A DNA stretch of 11,639 bases, from assembly GCA_910585965.1 (NCBI GenBank), contig CAJUHH010000031.1, forward strand, positions 1 to 11,639. Reading direction: 5' to 3'. Positions 7,557 to 11,639 of the stretch are shown piece by piece. Position 1 is the stretch's first letter. Each line of letters begins with the position of its first letter. The position numbers and the translations under genes were made by a program. The notes below the pieces were generated by a model. It searched no databases. It was not told the origin of the DNA and worked only from the letters and a program-made list of their open reading frames with translations. Origin of the DNA: an uncultured Lachnospiraceae bacterium (lineage in GTDB: Bacteria > Bacillota > Clostridia > Lachnospirales > Lachnospiraceae).

Positions 7557-8465
7557 ATGACAAAAGTAATTGGTGTGCGTTTCCGCACGGCGGGCAAAAT
7601 ATATTTTTTTGATCCCGGCCGGTTGAATATAAAAAAAGGCGATCATGTCATTGTGGAGACAGCAAGAGGAATTGAATATGGCACTGTGGTGGGAGGAATC
7701 AGAGACGTTGAGAATGAGAAGGTTATTCAGCCCCTGAAACCTGTTTTGCGTATTGCGACGCAAAAAGACAATGAACAGGAGGCATCAAATAAGGAAAAAG
7801 AGAAAGAAGCCTTTAAGATATGCCTGGAGAAGATTCGGAAGCATAATCTGGAGATGAAGCTTATCGATGCGGAGTATACTTTCGATAACAATAAAGTATT
7901 ATTTTACTTTACGGCGGACGGCAGAATTGACTTCCGGGAGCTGGTAAAGGATCTGGCCGCAGTATTTAAGACAAGGATCGAACTGCGCCAGATCGGGGTG
8001 CGCGATGAGACGAAAATAGTGGGAGGCATCGGCATATGCGGCCGCGCGCTTTGCTGCCATACCTATTTGTCGGAATTTATCCCCGTATCAATTAAAATGG
8101 CAAAGGAACAAAACCTTTCTTTAAATCCGACGAAGATTTCCGGCGTCTGCGGAAGACTGATGTGTTGTTTGAAGAATGAAGAAGAAACATATGAGGATTT
8201 AAACCGCCGGCTGCCGAACGTAGGGGATTTTGTTACCACAGACGATGGATTTAAGGGAACCGTCCACAGCGTGAATGTGCTGCGCCAGCTGGTAAAGGTG
8301 ATCATTGAAAAAGATGATGAGAAAGAAATACAAGAATATAAGGTAAGCCAGCTCAGGTTCAGGCGGAAGCATAAGAATATGAAAATGGAAGTAAATGACG
8401 AAGAGTTAAAAAAGCTGGAGAAATTGGAGAAACAGGAAGGGAAATCGAAACTGGATGACAATTAA
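7557..8465 (+). CDS. ricT: RicT/YaaT, PSP1-domain regulatory protein
   Basis: A 302-residue protein with a PSP1 C-terminal domain. In B. subtilis RicT (YaaT) forms the RicAFT complex with RicA and RicF, binds [4Fe-4S] clusters and affects RNase Y-dependent mRNA processing, biofilm formation, competence and sporulation. The cluster-ligand motifs are plain: Cys161-GRAL-Cys166-Cys167 and Cys198-GRLM-Cys203-Cys204, with ETKIVGGIGICGRALCC intact. The N-terminal part (IGVRFRTAGKIYFFDPG) is the typical family opening. The C-terminal 35 residues are Lys/Glu-rich and probably disordered. TGAGGT overlaps the holB stop and lies 9 nt before the ATG. The gene overlaps the next one by 11 nt. ricA and ricF are not in this window. 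Some databases label the family 'stage 0 sporulation protein'. Confidence 0.92.
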   Translation: MTKVIGVRFRTAGKIYFFDPGRLNIKKGDHVIVETARGIEYGTVVGGIRDVENEKVIQPLKPVLRIATQKDNEQEASNKEKEKEAFKICLEKIRKHNLEMKLIDAEYTFDNNKVLFYFTADGRIDFRELVKDLAAVFKTRIELRQIGVRDETKIVGGIGICGRALCCHTYLSEFIPVSIKMAKEQNLSLNPTKISGVCGRLMCCLKNEEETYEDLNRRLPNVGDFVTTDDGFKGTVHSVNVLRQLVKVIIEKDDEKEIQEYKVSQLRFRRKHKNMKMEVNDEELKKLEKLEKQEGKSKLDDN

Positions 8466-9192
8466 CCTGAAGGAAAATGAAAGGCTGGATGAACTGCAGA
8501 GAAATGGTTATCAAATCATTCAGAACCCGGAGAAATTTTGTTTTGGGATGGACGCGGTTCTTTTATCGGGCTTTGCAAAAGCAAAGGAAGGGGATAAAAC
8601 GCTGGATCTTGGTACTGGTACGGGGATTATCCCTATTCTGATGGAGGCAAAAACGAAAGCTGCGCATCTGACAGGGCTGGAGATCCAGGAAGAGAGCGCT
8701 GACATGGCAAGGCGCAGCGTGGCGTTGAACGGGCTGGAAAGCAAAATTGCGATTGTACAAGGCGATATCAGGGAAGCAGGGACGTTATTCGGCGCTGCTT
8801 CTTTTGATGTTATTACGTGTAATCCGCCTTATATGACGGGAGGCCACGGATTGAAGAACCCGGATGCTCCGAAAGCGATAGCCAGGCATGAGATTCTATG
8901 CACATTGGAGGATGTCATCGGACAAACGGCGAAGATGTTGCGCCCGGGAGGGAATTTTTTTATGGTCCATCGTCCTTTCCGGCTGGCAGAAATTATGGTT
9001 CTTTTATGCAAGTATAAATTAGAACCGAAAAGGATGCAGCTGGTCTATCCTTTTGTAGACAAAGAGCCGAATATGGTGCTGATCGAGGCAAACCGGGGCG
9101 GGAAGCCCAGGATGACGGTGGAAAAACCGTTGGTCGTTTATGAGAGGCCGGGGGTTTATATGCCGGAGATACATGAGATTTATGGATATTGA
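8455..9192 (+). CDS. tRNA adenine-N6 methyltransferase-like protein (TrmN6/YabB)
   Basis: A class I SAM-dependent methyltransferase of 245 residues, related to E. coli TrmN6 (YfiC), which makes m6A37 in tRNA-Val, and orthologous by position to B. subtilis YabB. Motif I is DLGTGTG (51-57), which binds SAM. The acidic end of strand 2 is in GLEIQEES. The catalytic NPPY (123-126) marks N6-adenine or related amino-group methylation. The N-terminal LKENERLDELQRNGYQIIQ opening is standard for this family. The ATG lies inside the end of ricT (11-nt overlap) and the nearest purine-rich site, AGGAAGG (8434-8440), is 14 nt away, so translation is probably coupled to ricT. The cluster's tRNA-Val is a possible substrate type, but specificity is inference. 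Confidence 0.88.
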   Translation: MTINLKENERLDELQRNGYQIIQNPEKFCFGMDAVLLSGFAKAKEGDKTLDLGTGTGIIPILMEAKTKAAHLTGLEIQEESADMARRSVALNGLESKIAIVQGDIREAGTLFGAASFDVITCNPPYMTGGHGLKNPDAPKAIARHEILCTLEDVIGQTAKMLRPGGNFFMVHRPFRLAEIMVLLCKYKLEPKRMQLVYPFVDKEPNMVLIEANRGGKPRMTVEKPLVVYERPGVYMPEIHEIYGY

Positions 9193-9205
9193 AAAGAGGT
9201 GGCAT

Positions 9206-10054
9206 ATGGCTGGAATGCTGTATTTATGCGCTACGCCGATCGGAAATCTGGAAGATATTACGTTTCGGGTATTGGATACGCTTCGCAATGTGGATGTGAT
9301 AGCGGCAGAGGATACGAGGAACAGTATAAAACTGTTGAATCATTTTCAGATAAAAACATCAATGACGAGTTATCATGAATATAATAAGGTGGAGAAAGCG
9401 CACTATTTAATTGGATTGATGCAGGAAGGAAAAGATGTGGCTCTTGTTACGGATGCCGGTACTCCGGCGATTTCGGATCCGGGAGAGACATTAGTGGCGC
9501 TTTGCTATCAGGCGGGAATCCGGGTGACTTCCCTGCCCGGGGCGGCGGCTTGTATTACCGCGCTGACCTTATCGGGGCTGAGTACGAGAAGGTTTTGTTT
9601 TGAAGGATTTCTGCCCTCGGATAAAAAAGAGAGGAAAGCGGTGCTGGAAGAACTGGCAGAGGAAAGCAGGACGATGATTCTCTATGAAGCGCCGCACCAC
9701 TTGAAAAAGACATTGGATGAGTTATGGAATGTTCTGGGAAACAGGAAGATCAGCATATGCCGTGAATTGACAAAGAAATTTGAAACGGTAATGCCGCTTA
9801 TGATGGAAGAGGTGCTGAGGTTTTATGAAGAAAACGAACCGAGGGGGGAGTATGTGCTTGTAATCCAGGGAAAAAGCTTGGAGGAGAAGAAGCGGGAAGC
9901 GGTGCTGGAATGGATGGAGATGGGCATAGAGGAGCATATGCGGTATTACCAGGAGCAAGGGATGGAGCGGAAAGAAGCGATGAAAATGGTGGCGAAAGAC
10001 AGAGGGATCGGAAAGCGGGACGTTTACCGAATGCTTTTGGGTGAGGAAAAGTAA
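9206..10054 (+). CDS. rsmI: 16S rRNA (cytidine1402-2'-O)-methyltransferase
   Basis: RsmI adds the 2'-O-methyl group to C1402 in the decoding centre of 16S rRNA, alongside RsmH, which makes the N4-methyl mark. It has a tetrapyrrole-methylase-like fold (282 residues). Motifs: LYLCATPIGNLEDITFRVL (5-23), AEDTRNS (34-40), TSYHEYN, LVTDAGTPAISDPG (D83 onward), SLPGAAA, and FEGFLPSDKKERK. All are standard for the family. I chose ATG 9206 because AGAGGT lies 5 nt before it and the product then begins at the conserved segment. An in-frame upstream start (9140) would add 22 atypical residues lying within the preceding gene. The gap to the trmN-like gene is 13 nt. B. subtilis has yazA between these two genes, and it is absent here. 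Confidence 0.95.
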   Translation: MAGMLYLCATPIGNLEDITFRVLDTLRNVDVIAAEDTRNSIKLLNHFQIKTSMTSYHEYNKVEKAHYLIGLMQEGKDVALVTDAGTPAISDPGETLVALCYQAGIRVTSLPGAAACITALTLSGLSTRRFCFEGFLPSDKKERKAVLEELAEESRTMILYEAPHHLKKTLDELWNVLGNRKISICRELTKKFETVMPLMMEEVLRFYEENEPRGEYVLVIQGKSLEEKKREAVLEWMEMGIEEHMRYYQEQGMERKEAMKMVAKDRGIGKRDVYRMLLGEEK

Positions 10055-10055
10055 A

Positions 10056-10739
10056 ATGGAGTATATGCTTTTTATCATTGATATTATCGGAACGGTTGCA
10101 TTTGCTTTTTCCGGGGCAATGACGGCGATACGGAAGGAAATGGATTTATTGGGAGTGATTATTCTCGGAATGGTGACTGCCGTCGGAGGCGGGATCATCC
10201 GGGACATGATTCTTGGAATCGCTCCGCCCCAGGCGTTTGTGGAGCCGGTATTTGCGTTGAGCGCGGTGCTTACATCGGCGCTTGTATTCGCCGCTTTTTA
10301 TTTCCGGGGGCGGCGGTTCCGGCGGCTGGGGAACATTGCCGGAGCAAAAGGATACAGGGAGCTGTCAGGGCAGCGGTTCCAGCAGGTGCTGATGCTGGCG
10401 GATACGCTGGGACTGGGTGTATTTACTATGGTAGGAGTGAGGGCGGCTTTTGATAACCAGATGGGGATGAATTATTTTTTGCCAGTTTTTCTTGGGACGA
10501 TTACGGGAGTGGGCGGAGGCCTGCTGCGGGATATGATGGCGGGAGACCGGCCATATATTTTTGTAAAGCATGTGTATGCAAGCGCTTCGATTCTGGGGGC
10601 ATGTGTCTGTGTTTTTTTCTGGAGGAGGGCCGGGGAAGAGGCGGCTATGCTGACAGGGGCTGGAAGTGTGGTTGCATTGAGGCTTCTGGCGATTCATTAT
10701 CGGTGGAATCTTCCGAAAATTACTTACGACAAATTGTGA
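10056..10739 (+). CDS. TRIC/YadS-family membrane protein
   Basis: A 227-residue integral membrane protein of the trimeric intracellular cation (TRIC) channel family, bacterial branch (YadS/UPF0126), whose studied members conduct K+ as trimers. Two internal repeats are visible, each with the diagnostic glycine-rich kink: VGGGIIRDMILG (43-54) and VGGGLLRDMMAG (152-163). They match the two three-helix repeats of the fold, followed by a last helix near residue 200. FSGAMTAIRKEMDLLG and GVRAAFDNQMGMNY precede the two kinks. I placed the start at ATG 10056, with GAGGA (10043-10047) 8 nt upstream. A GTG at 10041 is in frame but would use that ribosome site as coding sequence. The ATG begins 1 nt after the rsmI stop, so the two are co-transcribed. 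Physiological role is unknown. Confidence 0.88.
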   Translation: MEYMLFIIDIIGTVAFAFSGAMTAIRKEMDLLGVIILGMVTAVGGGIIRDMILGIAPPQAFVEPVFALSAVLTSALVFAAFYFRGRRFRRLGNIAGAKGYRELSGQRFQQVLMLADTLGLGVFTMVGVRAAFDNQMGMNYFLPVFLGTITGVGGGLLRDMMAGDRPYIFVKHVYASASILGACVCVFFWRRAGEEAAMLTGAGSVVALRLLAIHYRWNLPKITYDKL

Positions 10740-10832
10740 TAGCCGGATGATCGGGGTATGTAAGAATTTCATAGAAATGCGAATGCCTAAATATATTTTA
10801 ATGAGGACGGCTTACAAAAATGGAGGAGAGCT

Positions 10833-11171
10833 GTGTTAAATTATATTTGGGCTTTTATGATTATGATCGGAGTGATTTATGGAGCGATGACGGGGAATAT
10901 GAGGGCGGTGAGCAATGCGGCGCTGGATTCCGCAGGCGAGGCGGTTTCCTTGTGCATTACGATGATGGGCGTGATGGCGTTGTGGGTGGGGCTGATGGAG
11001 ATCGCCCAGACTTCGGGGCTGATCGCGAAACTGACAAAGGGGATTCAGCCGTTTGTTTCTTTCATGTTTCCGGGAATTCCGAAGGGGCATGCGGCGAGGG
11101 AGTATATTTCTATGAATATTATTGCTAATGTGCTGGGGCTGGGCTGGGCGTGTACGCCAGCGGGGCTTTGA
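10833..11171 (+). pseudogene. spmA: spore maturation protein A, 5' part only (interrupted)
   Basis: The 112 residues match the N-terminal part of SpmA, a nucleoside-recognition/gate-domain membrane protein that in B. subtilis is needed with SpmB for spore core dehydration and heat resistance. Markers are WAFMIMIGVIYGAMTGN, ALDSAGEAVSLCITMMGVMALWVGLM, a region ending FPGIPKGHAAREYISMNIIANVLGLGWACTPAGL, and membrane segments throughout. Full-length SpmA has about 195 residues, so more than 40% is missing. The last two readable residues (Gly111-Leu112) belong to the T-P-x-G-[LI]-K-A-M motif; TGA follows, and stops occur in every frame within a few codons. Composition changes at the same point from GC-rich to AT-rich, which means insertion rather than frameshift. 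The GTG start follows GGAGGAG (10822-10828) with a 4-nt spacer. The 93-nt gap after the TRIC gene may hold a sporulation promoter that I could not identify. Loss of function is inferred. Confidence 0.85.
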
Positions 11172-11337
11172 GTTATTATAATGACAGGTTGAAAAATCCA
11201 TTGAGAAATCAAGGGTTTCCGCCGAATTTAGTCCTAATGAAAAAATGTAGTTTTGCATCAAAGCATTTCTGATTTTTCATTTGGACGGCGCCGATTCAAA
11301 AGAAAATAGGAAGAAATGTCAGTAATGTAACTCAAAG
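11166..11337. mobile_element. MITE-like insertion with terminal inverted repeats, in spmA
   Basis: A segment of about 172 bp without coding capacity, bounded by imperfect terminal inverted repeats. The left end is CTTTGAGTTATTATAATGAC (11166-11185) plus A; the right end is the complement at 11317-11337. Ten outer bases match exactly, then a diverged middle, then TGACA matches again: about 17 of 21 positions. The interior contains an imperfect hairpin (11194-11204 with 11209-11219) and a second inverted repeat, ATGAAAAA (11237-11244) with TTTTTCAT (11273-11280). Reading spmA across it, T-P-A-G-L lies on the left and L-K-A-M on the right. A target duplication of at most 2 bp (CT) is possible; exact ends are uncertain by a few bases. 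I do not recognise the parent IS family. Confidence 0.62.
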
Positions 11338-11358
11338 TGCCTGAAAGCAATGAGTTAC
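11327..11358. repeat. 8-bp inverted repeat flanking the spmA remnant
   Basis: GTAACTCA (11327-11334) and TGAGTTAC (11351-11358) form a perfect 8-bp stem around 16 nt. The left arm is part of the right terminal repeat of the MITE-like element. The right arm repeats the same end sequence on the other side of the possible spmA codons. It may mark the end of a second related insertion rather than a functional hairpin. Only a weak T run follows. Confidence 0.6.
11341..11352 (+). pseudogene. possible four-codon remnant of spmA (L-K-A-M)
   Basis: CTGAAAGCAATG begins four bases after the right terminal repeat and reads L-K-A-M, exactly what follows T-P-x-G in SpmA proteins. Continuing in frame gives S-Y-W-F and then TAG at 11365, with no further SpmA resemblance, so a second breakpoint would lie near 11352. 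The match is short and could be chance. A rough estimate from codon degeneracy gives odds near 1 in 1000 across the whole intergenic stretch, and smaller for this exact place. Confidence 0.45.
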
Positions 11359-11416
11359 TGGTTTTAGTATAGCATAAGGAGGGTAGAAGGTAAACAATTT
11401 CATATTGATGATTTAG

Positions 11417-11479
11417 ATAGGACTAAATTAGTGAATGGCAGAAATGCTGTTAAAACTAGCTTAGTCCTATTTCTTTTTA
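11417..11479 (+). terminator. hairpin with T-rich tail (terminator or attenuator)
   Basis: ATAGGACTAA (11417-11426) pairs perfectly with TTAGTCCTAT (11461-11470). The stem extends by four pairs (11428-11431 with 11456-11459) after one mismatch, enclosing 24 nt that can form a small inner hairpin. A T-rich tail follows (11471-11478). It lies 31 nt before the next start codon, so it may terminate upstream transcription or attenuate expression of that gene. A strong ribosome-site-like AAGGAGGG (11376-11383) lies upstream without a start codon at proper distance. Confidence 0.6.
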
Positions 11480-11509
11480 CAAATTCAAAATAATAGGAGG
11501 AATGAATTT

Positions 11510-11639
11510 ATGAAGAACAATACAGCGTTAAGTGCAGAGAAAGCGATTACTTTTATCAGCGATGCACATGAAAAATTCTACTACGAGAAATTGAAAGAGG
11601 TCAGGTATCAGGACGTGTACCACAAAGCGCTTGTATATT
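11510..11639 (+). CDS. 5' part of a DUF6075-like gene (partial, runs off window)
   Basis: The first 43 residues are visible (MKNNTALSAEKAITFISDAHEKFYYEKLKEVRYQDVYHKALVY, given here in two overlapping motifs below). The recognisable parts are FISDAHEKFYYEKL and RYQDVYHKALVY. From memory these resemble the start of DUF6075 family proteins, small proteins of unknown function often found in mobile regions of Clostridia. The start is well supported: AGGAGG (11495-11500) lies 9 nt before the ATG, while an earlier ATG at 11502 meets a stop after two codons. No membrane segment or signal peptide appears in this part. The family call rests on recall, not a search; the presence of a real gene is much surer than its name. 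Confidence 0.6.
   Translation, partial: MKNNTALSAEKAITFISDAHEKFYYEKLKEVRYQDVYHKALVY

Larger units (their letters stand above)
11353..11639. mobile_element. probable end of a larger inserted element (continues past window)
   Basis: From about 11353 the sequence has no similarity to spmA that I can see. It is AT-rich, contains inverted repeats, and leads into a gene of a family I associate with clostridial mobile regions. It starts with TGAGTTAC, the same end bases as the MITE-like element, and shares the motif TAGGACTAAATT with that element's interior (11225-11236 inverted; 11418-11429 direct). No integrase or transposase is within the window, so the element type is unknown and the extent is open. 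Confidence 0.42.

Noticed and set aside
9140..9205. Upstream in-frame start for rsmI
   Set aside because: It adds 22 atypical residues inside the trmN-like gene; ATG 9206 has a good ribosome site and begins at the conserved segment.
10740..10832. SigE- or SigG-type promoter before spmA
   Set aside because: Expected from biology, but I could not match -35 and -10 elements at proper spacing.
10820..11128. A 102-codon open frame overlapping the start of spmA
   Set aside because: It overlaps spmA in another frame, has odd composition and no family resemblance, and its ATG is the sequence used as the spmA ribosome site.
11169..11200. Simple frameshift as the cause of spmA truncation
   Set aside because: All three frames hit stops within a few codons and none resembles the SpmA C-terminal part; base composition changes sharply at the same place.

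Overview
The window looks like chromosomal DNA of an endospore-forming Clostridia bacterium, most likely Lachnospiraceae-like. Three things point there: the gene order yaaO-yaaR-holB-ricT-trmN6-rsmI is the Firmicutes holB neighbourhood known from Bacillus subtilis, a spore maturation gene (spmA) is present, and the DNA is moderately AT-rich with strong GGAGG ribosome binding sites. Genus is inference only.

Layout. (1) 1-935: the 3' tip of a 23S rRNA gene, then seven tRNA genes (Asp-GTC, Val-TAC, Thr-TGT, Tyr-GTA, fMet-CAT, Phe-GAA, Lys-TTT), closed by a strong intrinsic terminator. No 5S gene lies between 23S and the tRNAs, and none of the tRNA genes encodes CCA. (2) 1009-2400: a membrane-anchored L,D-transpeptidase (YkuD family) for cell-wall cross-linking. 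(3) 2401-3153: a leader with two copies of a 30-bp hairpin/initiation element, then a small HD-domain hydrolase. (4) 3158-10739: a tightly packed run of co-directional genes: Orn/Lys/Arg decarboxylase-family PLP enzyme (yaaO-like), pyruvate kinase (pyk), YaaR/DUF327, DNA polymerase III delta' (holB), RicT/YaaT, tRNA adenine N6-methyltransferase-like protein, RsmI 16S rRNA methyltransferase, and a TRIC/YadS membrane protein. Spacings are from -11 to about +76 nt with no visible terminator, so a long operon is likely. pyk sits where B. subtilis has tmk and darA. (5) 10833-11171: the first 112 codons of spmA, broken off just after the conserved T-P-x-G-L motif. (6) 11166-11639: AT-rich DNA of mobile character.

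The most interesting region is the broken spmA. The gene stops where a roughly 172-bp segment with imperfect terminal inverted repeats begins (outer part CTTTGAGTTA / TAACTCAAAG, about 17 of 21 positions matching). Four bases after the right terminal repeat, CTGAAAGCAATG spells L-K-A-M, the residues expected to follow T-P-x-G in SpmA. This suggests a MITE-like insertion inside spmA. The rest of spmA is still absent after those codons. The sequence then passes into another AT-rich stretch with hairpins and the start of a gene resembling the DUF6075 family, which I associate with clostridial mobile elements. The simplest model is two nested insertions: a larger element split spmA, and a small one landed in the remnant. 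Whether the larger element leaves during sporulation, as skin does from sigK, cannot be decided from this window.
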